A stretch of DNA of 64,000 nucleotides from Paludibacteraceae bacterium (GTDB lineage: Bacteria > Bacteroidota > Bacteroidia > Bacteroidales > Paludibacteraceae), in the NCBI GenBank assembly GCA_024405855.1, contig JAKSNZ010000002.1, positions 59,811 through 123,810 of the forward strand, written 5' to 3'. Each line of letters begins with the position of its first letter. Position 1 is the stretch's first letter. The translations under genes and the position numbers were made by a program. Positions 41,763 through 51,917 of this stretch are shown piece by piece. The notes beneath the pieces are model-generated. The model searched no databases. It was not told where the DNA came from and worked only from the letters and a program-made list of their open reading frames with translations.

Positions 41763-42817
41763 CAAAACTTTCACAATTTTCACTTAAGATTCCGGAGGAG
41801 CAGGTTGCGTTGCATCCGGTTAATCACAGAGATGAAGCCAGACTTATGGTGCTTGACAGAAAGAAAGGCACTATTGAACATAAGCAGTTCAAAAATGTGA
41901 TAGATTATTTTTCTGATGGAGACATTTTTGTGTTCAATGACACTAAAGTGTTTCCGGCACGCCTTTGCGGTAACAAGGAGAAGACCAATGCCTATATTCA
42001 GGTTTTTCTGTTACGTGAGTTGAATCCTGAACTGCGTGTTTGGGATGTGCTTGTTGACCCTGCCAGAAAAATAAGGATTGGCAATAAACTCTATTTTGGA
42101 GAGGACAACTCAATGGTTGCTGAGGTTATTGACAATACCACATCGCGTGGGCGTATTCTCCGTTTCCTTTATGACGGAACTCATGAAAGTTTCAAGAAAG
42201 ACCTTTTTGAACTTGGAAGAGCGCCTCTGCCAGATGAGTTTTTGAAACTACGTGATGTTGAACCTGAGGATTTGGAGGACTATCAGACCATATTTGCAAA
42301 AAATGAGGGGGCTGTGGTCGCTCCTGCCGCCAGCCTTCATTTCAGCAGGGAACTGATGCTCCGTATGCAGATAAAAGGAATAAATCCAACTTATCTTACT
42401 CTTCATGCAGGCTTGGGCAATTTTGCAATGATAGATGTTGAGGATTTGACAAAGTATAAGATGGATTCTGAGCGTGTTATTGTAAATGAAAATGTTGTAA
42501 AGGATGTAAATGTAGCACAGGAGAACGGTCATAAGATTTGTGCAGTGGGAACTACCGTAATGCGTGCACTTGAAACCGCAGTATGTACTGACGGTAAAAT
42601 CAAGCCGTATGACGGATGGACAAACAAGTTCATTTTCCCTCCTTATGATTTCTCTGTTGCATCAGCAATGATAGCCAATCTGTATGGTTCAAAGTCTCAA
42701 TTACTTATGATGGCTGCCGCATTTGGCGGATATGAATTTGTTATGGAAGGGTATCAGGAAGCAATTAAGGAGAAGTATCGTTTTGGAATTTACGGCGATG
42801 CAATGCTTATTATTTAA
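41759..42817 (+). CDS. queA: S-adenosylmethionine:tRNA ribosyltransferase-isomerase
   Basis: 352 residues, the usual QueA size. It moves the ribosyl part of SAM onto 7-aminomethyl-7-deazaguanine in tRNA to form epoxyqueuosine. Recognisable blocks are [22 protein letters not shown], the [12 protein letters not shown] stretch, [11 protein letters not shown] and a late [13 protein letters not shown]. Last gene of the ftsX operon, coupled to truB. Confidence 0.95.
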   Translation: MTKLSQFSLKIPEEQVALHPVNHRDEARLMVLDRKKGTIEHKQFKNVIDYFSDGDIFVFNDTKVFPARLCGNKEKTNAYIQVFLLRELNPELRVWDVLVDPARKIRIGNKLYFGEDNSMVAEVIDNTTSRGRILRFLYDGTHESFKKDLFELGRAPLPDEFLKLRDVEPEDLEDYQTIFAKNEGAVVAPAASLHFSRELMLRMQIKGINPTYLTLHAGLGNFAMIDVEDLTKYKMDSERVIVNENVVKDVNVAQENGHKICAVGTTVMRALETAVCTDGKIKPYDGWTNKFIFPPYDFSVASAMIANLYGSKSQLLMMAAAFGGYEFVMEGYQEAIKEKYRFGIYGDAMLII

Positions 42818-42824
42818 CGTAAAT

Positions 42825-42855
42825 TTTGATAAAACAGAAAAATATTATAAATTTG
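42825..42855 (+). promoter_or_regulatory. Promoter of secDF
   Basis: TTTG (42825-42828), 19 bases, TAAATTTG (42848-42855), 20 bases before the ATG. Confidence 0.75.
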
Positions 42856-42874
42856 CACCAAATTTTTACACAAT

Positions 42875-45800
42875 ATGCAAAACAAAGGATTTGTTAGAGC
42901 CATAGCATACGCAATGGCATTGGTTTGTATCTTCTACCTATCGTTCAATTTTGTAACTTCTCACTACAATAAAAAGGCTGTAGAGGTTTCAGGTGGAGAT
43001 AAGGTTGCTGAGATGCACTATCTTGATTCAATGGCTACAGAAAAAGTGTGGCTTGGTTACACTCTTAAGGAGTGCCGTGAGAATGAGTTGAACTTAGGTC
43101 TTGACCTTAAGGGTGGTATGAATGTTATTTTGGAAGTGTCTGTTCCTGATATAGTCCGTACCCTTTCAGGTAACTCTAAGGATGAACAGTTCAATAACGC
43201 AATGCAGATTGCACTTGACAAACAAGTTGAAAGCCAAAAGGATTTCATTGACTTGTTTAAGGAGGCGTATGAAGGGATTGACCCTAACGCTCGTCTAAGT
43301 GTAATTTTCTCAACATTTGACTTAAAGGACAAAGTATCTTTGAAGAGTACAAATGAAGAGGTTATCAATGTTCTGCGTGAAGAGGTTAATGCAACAGTTG
43401 ATAACTCATTCAATGTGCTGCGTACCCGTATTGACCGTTTTGGTGTTGTACAACCAAATATCCAGCGTCTTGAAACAAACGGACGTATACTTATTGAACT
43501 TCCTGGCGTAAAGGAACCTGAGCGTGTACGTAAACTATTGCAAGGAAGTGCATCGTTGGAATTTTGGGAGACATACAACTTAACTGAAATTTATCCTCAA
43601 CTTGAGGCTGCAAATGCCGCAGTCAGAGATTATCTTGCCGCTACTGACACTACAAAGGCAGTTGTAGAAGAGGCTGTAGAGGTTAAGGATGAGATTGCTG
43701 TAGAGGGTGATTCTCTTATGGCAAAACTTGCAAACACATCAACTGCAGCACAGGATTCAGTTAAGTTTATGGCTGAATTTGCTAAGGAGAACCCATTGTT
43801 CAGCATTCTACAATTGAGCCAATATAACGGTCAGTTGTCTCCAACGCCTGCAATTGGTATTGCAAGTATCAGAGATACAGCAACTATTCAAAAATACCTG
43901 AATCTACGTCAGGTTAAGGAGGTTCTGCCTCGTGACCTTGCTTTCCGTTGGACAGTTAAGCCTGTTGACAAGAAAGGTCTTTATTATGAACTTGTTGCAA
44001 TTAAGGTTACCAGCCGTGACGGTAAGGCACCTCTTGGCGGTAATGTTATTACAGATGCAAAAGATGAGTTAAGTCAGTTTACAGCCGCTTGTACAGTAAG
44101 CATGACAATGAATCCTGAAGGTGCAAAGACATGGGCTCGTCTTACAAAGGAGAATGTTGGCAGAAGCATTGCCATTGTTCTTGACAATATGGTATATTCA
44201 TTCCCAAATGTAAATTGTGAAATTACAGGCGGTCGCTCAGAAATTTCAGGAAACTTTACTCCGGAAGAGGCAAAAGACCTTGCAAATGTGCTTAAATCAG
44301 GTAAGATGCCTGCTCCTTCACGTATAATTCAAGAGGACGTTGTTGGTCCGTCACTTGGACATGAGGCAGTTACACAAGGTATGTGGTCATTTGTCATTGC
44401 ATTCATTGTAGTAATGATTTACATGATTGTTATGTATGGTGGCATACCTGGACTTATTGTTGATGCCGCACTACTTATAAACGTATTCTTCCTTGTAGGT
44501 ATCCTTGCTTCATTCAAAGCGGTTCTTACACTTCCTGGTATTGCAGGTATCGTGCTTACAATGGGTATGGCGGTTGATGCTAACGTGCTTATCTATGAGC
44601 GTATAAAAGAGGAGTTAAGGGCTGGAAAACAGCACAAGACTGCGGTTAATGAGGGTTATAAGAATGCACTTAGTGCCATTGTTGACAGTAACGTTACAAC
44701 AATTCTTACAGGTATTATTCTGTTTATGTTTGGTACAGGTCCTATCAAGGGTTTTGCAACCACACTTATAATTGGTATCATAACCTCATTCTTTACAGCC
44801 GTATTTATTACCCGTCTTATTTGGAGTTCAATGGCTGAGAGTGGTAAGGCTTCAAAATACTCCTTTGTTACAAAGGTTTCTGACGGACTTCTTGAAAATG
44901 TTAAGGTTGATTGGATTGGAATCAGAAAGATTGGTTATATAGTTGTTTCAGCAATAGTGCTGATAGGCGTTATTTCCCTTTGCTTCCGTGGACTTAACAC
45001 AGGTATAGACTTTACAGGTGGTAGAAACTATGTAGTCAGATTTGAACAGAAGGTCAATACTGACAATGTTGAATCATTGCTTTCACCAAACCTTGGCGAT
45101 GCTTCAATATCTGTAATAACCATTGGAGAGGAGAATCAGGTTAGAATCTCAACCAACTATAAGATTGCTTCAAATGACAAATCTGTAGATGATGAGATTG
45201 AGGATATCCTGTTTGAAAGTCTGAAACCGCTTATTGCCAACGATGCTGTAGATAAGGAGATGTTCCTTAAAGGCTATATTGTAACAGACGGCGTTCCTTC
45301 TCTTTCAACTGAGGCTAATGTTTCAAATCTTGGTGTTCAGAGTTCACAGAAGGTTGGTCCTGCAATTGCTGATGACATTAAGCGTGATGCAGTGCTTGCA
45401 GTGTTGTTCTCATTGATAGGCATATTCCTATATATATTGATTCGTTTCCGTAACGTATCATACAGTTTGGGTGCTGTTGTGGCTCTTGCTCATGACACAT
45501 TGATAATTATGGGTATGTACTCATTGTTCTATTCAATTATGCCATTCTCAATGGAGGTTGACCAATCATTTATTGCGGCTATCCTTACAATCATAGGTTA
45601 TTCAATCAACGATACTGTGGTTGTGTTTGACCGTGTACGTGAACTTAGGACATTATATCCTACAAGAGATTCCAAATCAACAATAAATGATGCAATTAAC
45701 GCTACCTTGATGCGTACGTTCTCAACATCATTCTCAACATTTGTTGTATTGCTTGTAATATTCCTATTGGGCGGCGAAACAATCCGTGGATTTGTGTTTG

Positions 45801-45907
45801 CTCTTATGATAGGTGTAATTGCCGGTACAGTTTCAACATTGTTTATTGCGGTTCCAATCTCATTTGATGCTGCAAAGAAGAAACAGGTTAAGGCTGCAGA
45901 GGCGTAA
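42875..45907 (+). CDS. secDF: Protein translocase SecDF (fused)
   Basis: 1010 residues joining SecD (1 to about 680) and SecF (about 685-1010), as usual in Bacteroidota. It uses the proton gradient to help proteins out of SecYEG on the periplasmic side. SecD shows the first membrane helix (about 9-28), LNLGLDLKGGMNVILEVSV, the P1 domain with FNVLRTRIDRFGVVQP and membrane motifs GMAVDANVLIYERIKEEL. SecF shows GIDFTGGRNYVVRF, SINDTVVVFDRVREL and IRGFVFALMIG. A long charged insert with an AVVEEAVEVKDEIA segment sits at about residues 256-300. Own promoter upstream. Confidence 0.96.
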   Translation: MQNKGFVRAIAYAMALVCIFYLSFNFVTSHYNKKAVEVSGGDKVAEMHYLDSMATEKVWLGYTLKECRENELNLGLDLKGGMNVILEVSVPDIVRTLSGNSKDEQFNNAMQIALDKQVESQKDFIDLFKEAYEGIDPNARLSVIFSTFDLKDKVSLKSTNEEVINVLREEVNATVDNSFNVLRTRIDRFGVVQPNIQRLETNGRILIELPGVKEPERVRKLLQGSASLEFWETYNLTEIYPQLEAANAAVRDYLAATDTTKAVVEEAVEVKDEIAVEGDSLMAKLANTSTAAQDSVKFMAEFAKENPLFSILQLSQYNGQLSPTPAIGIASIRDTATIQKYLNLRQVKEVLPRDLAFRWTVKPVDKKGLYYELVAIKVTSRDGKAPLGGNVITDAKDELSQFTAACTVSMTMNPEGAKTWARLTKENVGRSIAIVLDNMVYSFPNVNCEITGGRSEISGNFTPEEAKDLANVLKSGKMPAPSRIIQEDVVGPSLGHEAVTQGMWSFVIAFIVVMIYMIVMYGGIPGLIVDAALLINVFFLVGILASFKAVLTLPGIAGIVLTMGMAVDANVLIYERIKEELRAGKQHKTAVNEGYKNALSAIVDSNVTTILTGIILFMFGTGPIKGFATTLIIGIITSFFTAVFITRLIWSSMAESGKASKYSFVTKVSDGLLENVKVDWIGIRKIGYIVVSAIVLIGVISLCFRGLNTGIDFTGGRNYVVRFEQKVNTDNVESLLSPNLGDASISVITIGEENQVRISTNYKIASNDKSVDDEIEDILFESLKPLIANDAVDKEMFLKGYIVTDGVPSLSTEANVSNLGVQSSQKVGPAIADDIKRDAVLAVLFSLIGIFLYILIRFRNVSYSLGAVVALAHDTLIIMGMYSLFYSIMPFSMEVDQSFIAAILTIIGYSINDTVVVFDRVRELRTLYPTRDSKSTINDAINATLMRTFSTSFSTFVVLLVIFLLGGETIRGFVFALMIGVIAGTVSTLFIAVPISFDAAKKKQVKAAEA

Positions 45908-45943
45908 CTTGCAACTCAATTTGCAACTATTAAATTATAAAAT

Positions 45944-48826
45944 ATGAAGAAACTATTTATCCTATTAGCCAGTGTGTTTTCTTTAACAGCGTTGAATGCT
46001 CAGATATCATCTGTTCCTGAAATTATAAGGATAGGTGACCAAACCACTGAATTTAAGATTATTTTTGACGCTACAAAAGGTAGTGGCAAAATGGTTGGGC
46101 AATCAACTTGTGAGGTTTATACCGGACTTGTGACAACAAAAAGTGTTGATGACTATGACCTGAAAAACCTATCCGTATGGACATCAACAGCATCAAAATA
46201 TAAATTGACTAAAGTAGAGGGAAGTGAGGACAAGTGGGAGCTGACAATAACAGGAGGTATAAACAAGTACTATGGAATATCCAACACAACAAAGGTTCTT
46301 AAACTTATGTTTATGTTTAAGACTAAGGACAGAAAAGTCTTTACAGAACCTTTTTATTATACACTTACAAAGGACGGCTATATAGTATCGCCAAAGGCAG
46401 GAGAGAATGTCATTGTAGATGAGTCAGTCAAATATAACTACAAAGCGGTGTCAACAATAGGAGAGGTGGACTCTTTAGTGTTGGATTTAATCCACACCGT
46501 AAGAAAAGATACGGTGCGTTACAAAGCGGAAAATGCCACTGAAATTGCGTTTGATTCAGCAATAACAAGGATTGGAACATATAAAATGGAGCTTAAGTTA
46601 TATCAAGAGGAAAAAGTTGTTGTTGATTCTCTTAGATTTAACATTAAGGAGCCTACATCTGACATGCCTGAAATCAAACCTATGCCTTCATATCTGAATG
46701 AGGGAATTAATTACTTGCCAGGAGGAAAAGTGGGATTGGTATTAAGGGCTCCTCAAACTATGTCTGCAACAGTATTAGGTGATTTTAATTCATGGGAGGC
46801 ATCTGATGAATACAAAATGTATAAGGATTCCATATTCTTCTGGTCGGAGTTCACTCTGCCTATTGATGAAGAGACAGGTAAGCCTGACACAACAAAGTAT
46901 TATGCCTTTATGTATAGGGTTGATGGTACTACAAAAATCCCTGACCCGTATGCAGAGTGGTATCTTGATACTAGAAATGATTCAAAGATATTAGACAGGT
47001 TGGATGAAGACCTAAAAAATATTATCCGTACAAGAATGGGTGTTTCAGGGTATATAAGTGTACTAAGGCATTCAGACCCAAATCCTTATAAATGGCAAAA
47101 TAATGAAACTTGGCAGGCACCTTTGAAACAGGACCTTGTTATTTATGAGGTTTGTCTAAGAGATTTTGCTACAAGAAGTAAGACTCCTCAAGGCACTGCA
47201 CCTGGTACTACAGTAGGTTCATTGGCTGAGTTGATGGAGAAGTTGGATTATATTGAGCATCTTGGAGTAAATGCAATAGAACTTATGCCAATTATGGAGT
47301 TTGACTCAAATGAGAGTTGGGGTTATAATCCAGTGTTCTATTATGCGTTAGATAAGGCGTATGCCACTAAAAATCTGTTTAAGGAGTTTGTTGATGAATG
47401 TCATGGTAGAGGAATTGCTGTTATCTTAGATGTGGCATTTAATCATGTCAATATGAATAACACTTGGGCAAAACTTGGTTGGGATTCAAAGGCAGGAAAG
47501 GCTAAAGCTGATAATCCTTGGGTAAATAGAGATGCCAAGCACATGTGGAGTGTTGAACAGGATTTGAATCATGAGTATGACGGCACAAGACAATACTTTA
47601 GACGTTGCCTTCAGTATTGGCTGAATGAATATAAAGTTGACGGTTTTAGAATGGACCTTGCAAAGGGCTTTACACAAAAGAAAACCACCACTAATGATGC
47701 CTTGACTGCTGTAGACCCTACAAGAATGAACATTCTTTTGGACTACGGCAATGCCGCTTGGGAAGCTAATCCTAATGCCTATTATATTTTAGAGTATTTT
47801 GTTGATTATCAAGAGGAAAGTGCCATGTCTAATGCTGGAGCCCTGCCTTGGCGTAATATGAATTATAATTTTGGACAGGCGGCTGAGGGTTATGCCAGTG
47901 GCAGTAACTTTGTTGACTCTAACGGCAAGGGAGGTATGTTTGATAATGGATGGGTAGGTTACGCTTCAAGCCACGATGAAGAGCGTAATTTCTATAGAGT
48001 AAAACAATATGGTGCCGGTGATTTAAAGAAAAATGAGGCTGCAAGAATTGCAAGAGTTCCTGAATATATAGCGTTTGCAACCCTTATTCCAGGACCAAAA
48101 ATGATATGGCAGTTTGATGAAATGGGATATGATATAAATTTGGAGTACGGCGGTTCAAATATTGAGAGGAAGCCGGTTCCTTGGAGTACAGGTTATAAGG
48201 CTTTGAAGTATGATGTTGACGGGAACAGGTGTCATGCCTATTCAGAAAGCAGTAAAATCATTCAATTAAGAACAAAACATCCTGAACTGTTCAGGTCAAA
48301 TGTGGTTACGGTGGCAAACAGCGGTTCTGCAAGTGTTTCTACAGTAAGAAAAATAGTGTCTAAGACACAGAATGAGAGTGGAGGCTATAATTATGTCATC
48401 ATATTGGCAAACTTCAATGCTACCAATACATTGACAGCATCAGCAGTTTTCCCTGTAACAGGAACATGGTATGATTATATGAAAGGTACAGAATTTACAG
48501 TAGAAGACAAAACGCAGAAAGTGACTTTGGAACCAGGTGAAATGTTAGTCTATTCAACATTAAAGATTGATGCTCCGGTTGAGGCTGAGGAGACTCAGGA
48601 TGCAGAAGACCTCATAATGGTATATCCTACAATTGTTGAAAACACTATTCATGCGTATTCAGTTAACCCTGTTGAAAGCATTATTGTGTATGACGCAATT
48701 GGCAGCGTAAGGGCAACTTCATTCAATAGTGATGAGGTTGATATGTCAGGTATGCCTATCGGACACTATTATGTAAACGTAAAGTCAAACGGTGTTTCCA
48801 AGAATTTCAAGGTTGTAAAACGCTGA
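45944..48826 (+). CDS. Secreted GH13 alpha-amylase-family protein with type IX sorting domain
   Basis: 960 residues. Signal peptide 1-19 (ending LNAQ), an N-terminal beta-rich region, and a CBM48/E-set module (about 255-350, ATVLGDFNSWEASDEYKMY). The GH13 barrel follows (about 395-800): VNAIELMPIMEF, GIAVILDVAFNHVN, VDGFRMDLAKGF with nucleophile Asp571, YILEYF with general acid Glu617, and SSHDEER with Asp678. After a C-terminal beta domain, residues about 890-960 form a type A sorting domain (VYPTIVENTIH, then MPIGHYYVNVKSNG and FKVVKR). It is therefore probably exported by the type IX system and degrades alpha-glucans at the cell surface. Confidence 0.92.
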   Translation: MKKLFILLASVFSLTALNAQISSVPEIIRIGDQTTEFKIIFDATKGSGKMVGQSTCEVYTGLVTTKSVDDYDLKNLSVWTSTASKYKLTKVEGSEDKWELTITGGINKYYGISNTTKVLKLMFMFKTKDRKVFTEPFYYTLTKDGYIVSPKAGENVIVDESVKYNYKAVSTIGEVDSLVLDLIHTVRKDTVRYKAENATEIAFDSAITRIGTYKMELKLYQEEKVVVDSLRFNIKEPTSDMPEIKPMPSYLNEGINYLPGGKVGLVLRAPQTMSATVLGDFNSWEASDEYKMYKDSIFFWSEFTLPIDEETGKPDTTKYYAFMYRVDGTTKIPDPYAEWYLDTRNDSKILDRLDEDLKNIIRTRMGVSGYISVLRHSDPNPYKWQNNETWQAPLKQDLVIYEVCLRDFATRSKTPQGTAPGTTVGSLAELMEKLDYIEHLGVNAIELMPIMEFDSNESWGYNPVFYYALDKAYATKNLFKEFVDECHGRGIAVILDVAFNHVNMNNTWAKLGWDSKAGKAKADNPWVNRDAKHMWSVEQDLNHEYDGTRQYFRRCLQYWLNEYKVDGFRMDLAKGFTQKKTTTNDALTAVDPTRMNILLDYGNAAWEANPNAYYILEYFVDYQEESAMSNAGALPWRNMNYNFGQAAEGYASGSNFVDSNGKGGMFDNGWVGYASSHDEERNFYRVKQYGAGDLKKNEAARIARVPEYIAFATLIPGPKMIWQFDEMGYDINLEYGGSNIERKPVPWSTGYKALKYDVDGNRCHAYSESSKIIQLRTKHPELFRSNVVTVANSGSASVSTVRKIVSKTQNESGGYNYVIILANFNATNTLTASAVFPVTGTWYDYMKGTEFTVEDKTQKVTLEPGEMLVYSTLKIDAPVEAEETQDAEDLIMVYPTIVENTIHAYSVNPVESIIVYDAIGSVRATSFNSDEVDMSGMPIGHYYVNVKSNGVSKNFKVVKR

Positions 48827-49789
48827 TTATTCCGTACAGTTAGTGCATATTTCAATGCTCTTTCTGTTAGAAAACACCTTATTTTTGAAATCTGATGCCT
48901 TTTGTGAAGTCAATATTTTACAAAGGGCATCTTTGTTTATCTCTGCCTTGAAAATATTACCGTAACTATAAGTGCAGTCCTTGTCAAAGCAGCATGGCAG
49001 AACCTCTCCGTCTGTGGTTATGACTACACCGCTGATTATTCTCCAGCACCTGTTGTGTAGTTTTTTCTTTAATGTCAGAGAACCTTTCCTGTATCGGCTG
49101 TAGGCATTGTTTTGGGGCATAAGAGAATCTTTAGTATAGAATTGAGCGGTTTTGAATGTGATTTTGCCTACTCCAAGTCTCTTTCCTAATTGTTTTACTT
49201 GAACAGTCTCATTTTCAGTGGAACTCAGCAGCAGACATTGCAATTCAACATTCAATCCAGCCTGCACAGCATTTTCAATACCTTCAATAACCTTATTAAA
49301 ATTGCCTCCTTGCCTATATTTTACATAACTCTCTTCCGTTGCACCGTCAAGACTGATTATTAAATGGTCAAGCCCTGCATTCTTTAGTGCGGTGGCAGTC
49401 TCTTTAGAAAGAAAATGACCGTTTGTTGAAATTGATGTTTTTATGTGATGTGCATTGGCATATTTCACCATTTCAGGCAGATGCTTGTTTAGAAAAGGTT
49501 CTCCCTGAAAATATAGGTTGAGCCACATAAGTTCAGGGCTTAGAGCATCAATAACAGATTTGAATTTATCTAAATCCATAGTTGTAGGTCTCTTTTTTAT
49601 AAGACCAAGACCTGTGGGGCATTGGGTACAATTTAAGTTGCAGAAGTTTGCAGGTTCCACCGATGCTGAAACAGGCAGCCCCAATGTGTATGATTTCTCT
49701 GTAGTAGTGGATAAAACATACGATGCCAACACCTTAAGTGCATTGACATATCTTGTTACTAATGGGTATTTGCAATGAGATTGTATCAT
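48827..49789 (-). CDS. Radical SAM/SPASM domain protein
   Basis: 320 residues. The radical SAM cluster motif is CNLNCTQC (C-x3-C-x2-C) about 50 residues in, after VSASVEPANF. TSISTNGHFL and IISLDGATEESYVKYRQGG follow as usual. The C-terminal SPASM region holds HNRCWR, LPCCFDKDC and ICTNCTE, enough cysteines for an auxiliary iron-sulphur cluster. The substrate is unknown: no precursor peptide or partner gene is adjacent. The ATG at 49789 is chosen since the promoter -7 element TACTTTTG (49798-49805, minus strand) lies just before it. Converges with the amylase gene with no gap. Confidence 0.87.
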   Translation of the reverse strand: MIQSHCKYPLVTRYVNALKVLASYVLSTTTEKSYTLGLPVSASVEPANFCNLNCTQCPTGLGLIKKRPTTMDLDKFKSVIDALSPELMWLNLYFQGEPFLNKHLPEMVKYANAHHIKTSISTNGHFLSKETATALKNAGLDHLIISLDGATEESYVKYRQGGNFNKVIEGIENAVQAGLNVELQCLLLSSTENETVQVKQLGKRLGVGKITFKTAQFYTKDSLMPQNNAYSRYRKGSLTLKKKLHNRCWRIISGVVITTDGEVLPCCFDKDCTYSYGNIFKAEINKDALCKILTSQKASDFKNKVFSNRKSIEICTNCTE

Positions 49790-49797
49790 TTGTTTTG

Positions 49798-49888
49798 CAA
49801 AAGTAGCACTTAAAATGCACATTTTTTGGATTTTAAGTAAAAAAAAGAGAAAAAATATGGTTTTTTATAATAAAAATTTTTATCTTTG
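49798..49888. promoter_or_regulatory. Divergent promoter region
   Basis: Minus-strand TACTTTTG (49798-49805) serves the radical SAM gene; plus-strand TATCTTTG (49881-49888) serves the TPR lipoprotein gene at 49937. The sequence between is very AT-rich. Confidence 0.6.
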
Positions 49889-49936
49889 TGCGTTAAATGT
49901 ATAGAAGACAATTTATTAACAACTAATTTTATTAAT

Positions 49937-51619
49937 ATGAAAAAGAATGTTTTTCGTTTAGGTTTAGGCGTGGTGCTTGTTACAATGCTTGCATCTTGCG
50001 CCAAGTTGGGTGACATGCAACCAGAGTATTTCAATGTCAACCCTAATCCACTAGAGGTTAAAGCAGGTAAGGTAGAGGGCACAATTGCCGCTAAATTCCC
50101 TGAGAAGTATTTTGTTAAGAAGGCAGTTATTGACATTACTCCTGTCCTTAGATATGAGGGCGGTGAGGCAGTTGGCACAACTGTATCTTATCAAGGAGAG
50201 AAGGTTAAAGGTAATGATGAGACCATCCAATATAAGGCTGGTGGTGAAGGTTCTATGAACTTCTCATTTGATTATGTTCCTGAAATGGCAAACTCAGTTC
50301 TTACATTGAGATTTAAGGCTGTTGTAGGTTCTGATGAAGTTGAGATACCTGACCTTGACATTGCTGTAGGATGTATTGCAACTTCAACTCTTGCAAGCGG
50401 TGCTAATGTAAAGCCTGCATTTGCAAAAGATAACTTTGTTCGTGATACAAAAGAACTTACAGAGGCTGATGTTATGTTCCAAATCCAACAGGCTGACGTT
50501 AAGAACAACGATGACGTTAAGGCACTTTTGAAGGCTGAGAAAGACGCTGCCGCTTGTGACAGACGCGTTGTAAACGGTGTTTCAGTTGTATCTGCCGCTT
50601 CTCCTGATGGTGGTGCAGAACTTAATGAGAAACTTGCCGCAAACCGTCAAAAGAACACTGAGAGCTTCTTGAAGAAACAAAAGAGCCAAGCCGCTCTTGA
50701 TGCTCAATACATTGCACAGGATTGGGAAGGTTTCCAGAAACTTGTTAATGAGTCAAATGTAAAGGATAAAGACCTTATTCTACGTGTTCTTTCTTCTTAC
50801 GCTGATACAGAAACACGTGAGAAGGAAATCAAGAATCTTTCTGCCGCTTATACAGAACTTGCATCTGAAATTCTTCCAAAACTTCGTCGTTCTCACATTA
50901 CACTTGATGTAACACTTAAGGGTAAAACAGATGAAGAGATTCTTGCTCTTGCTGAGAATAAGCCTGACAGCTTGAATGTTGAGGAACTTATGTTTGCCGC
51001 TAAACTTGCTTGCCAAGCAGGTAACAAAGAGGCTGCCGCTAAGTACACAGAGGCTAACGCAAAACAAAATGCATCTGATTGGAGAACAAGCAACAACGTG
51101 GCTGCAATTGACCTTGCTAAGGGTGACATTGCCGCTTCTCAGGAGGCTTTGAACCAGTCTGTAAACAACGGCGGTGCAGATAAGGCTGAGGCTAACTTCA
51201 ACTTAGGTCTTATTGCTCTTACAAACAACGATACAGAGGCTGCAAAACAATACTTCAGCAAATCTGCCGGTGTTGAGAACTTGAATGAAGGTCAAGCAGT
51301 TCTTTATCTTGAAGAGGGTGATTATGCTAAGGCTGTTGAAGCATTTGGTGATACAAAATCTAACAATGCAGGTCTTGCTCAAATTCTTGTAGGTAGCTAT
51401 GAAAATGCAAAGAACATTCTTAACAGTGTTGAGAAGAAAGACGCTACAACATACTATCTACTTGCAATATGCGCTGCTCGTACCGCTCAAGATAATGATT
51501 TGTTCAACAACTTGAGACAAGCCGTTGCAATGGATTCTAACTATGCAAGCAGAGCAAAATCTGACCTTGAGTTTGCTAAATATTGGACAGTTGAAACTTT
51601 CCAAGCAATTGCAAAGTAA
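49937..51619 (+). CDS. Outer-membrane lipoprotein with OmpA-like segment and TPR repeats
   Basis: 560 residues. Signal peptide with lipobox LASC, followed by AKLGD. An N-terminal beta-rich region of about 150 residues (FPEKYFVKKAVIDITPVLRY) is followed by an OmpA-C-like stretch (VVSAASPDGGAELNEKLAAN, then RQKNTESFLKK), which may bind peptidoglycan. TPR-like helical repeats fill about residues 320-540 (KAEANFNLGLIALTNNDTEA, then AKQYFSK, and AVLYLEEGDYAKAVEAFG). The codon usage is strongly biased, as in highly expressed genes. No named homologue comes to mind. The ATG at 49937 is used because the promoter lies at 49881-49888. Confidence 0.8.
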   Translation: MKKNVFRLGLGVVLVTMLASCAKLGDMQPEYFNVNPNPLEVKAGKVEGTIAAKFPEKYFVKKAVIDITPVLRYEGGEAVGTTVSYQGEKVKGNDETIQYKAGGEGSMNFSFDYVPEMANSVLTLRFKAVVGSDEVEIPDLDIAVGCIATSTLASGANVKPAFAKDNFVRDTKELTEADVMFQIQQADVKNNDDVKALLKAEKDAAACDRRVVNGVSVVSAASPDGGAELNEKLAANRQKNTESFLKKQKSQAALDAQYIAQDWEGFQKLVNESNVKDKDLILRVLSSYADTETREKEIKNLSAAYTELASEILPKLRRSHITLDVTLKGKTDEEILALAENKPDSLNVEELMFAAKLACQAGNKEAAAKYTEANAKQNASDWRTSNNVAAIDLAKGDIAASQEALNQSVNNGGADKAEANFNLGLIALTNNDTEAAKQYFSKSAGVENLNEGQAVLYLEEGDYAKAVEAFGDTKSNNAGLAQILVGSYENAKNILNSVEKKDATTYYLLAICAARTAQDNDLFNNLRQAVAMDSNYASRAKSDLEFAKYWTVETFQAIAK

Positions 51620-51640
51620 TTTGAATATCAACAAGGATAA

Positions 51641-51673
51641 AAAGAAGAGCGGACCAAAAGTCCGCTCTTCTTT
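51641..51673. terminator. Terminator of the TPR lipoprotein gene
   Basis: Perfect 14-bp stem (51641-51654 with 51660-51673), CAAAA loop, T-run. Confidence 0.92.
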
Positions 51674-51697
51674 TTATTGCTCAAAAAAATAAAAAAA

Positions 51698-51874
51698 TTA
51701 TTTTGAAATATCCTTGTCTATACCTTTTTTGTAGATGATGCCATGAGCAATGGCTCCGCCAACTAAAAGAACACCACCTATAACAAGTGTTGTATTAGAC
51801 TCACATCCTGCAAGAGCAGGAACAATAAGAGCAAGTGCTCCTAATAGTACAATTATAATTCCTGTGTATTTCAT
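51698..51874 (-). CDS. Small membrane protein, 58 residues
   Basis: Open frame from ATG at 51874 to TAA at 51698. The protein starts MKYTGIIIVLLGALALIVPA, followed by LAGCESNTTLVIGGVLLVGG, and ends with a charged tail KKGIDKDISK. It has two hydrophobic segments (about 5-22 and 29-46), so it could be a two-helix hairpin in the inner membrane. An AGC in the first segment resembles a weak lipobox. Similar short proteins occur next to core genes in Bacteroidales; function unknown. It lies between the lipoprotein terminator and parE, on the parE strand, 44 bases after that gene's stop side. Confidence 0.7.
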   Translation of the reverse strand: MKYTGIIIVLLGALALIVPALAGCESNTTLVIGGVLLVGGAIAHGIIYKKGIDKDISK

Positions 51875-51917
51875 ATCTTTGATGTATTAATTGATTACAA
51901 AGTAACAAATAATTTTT

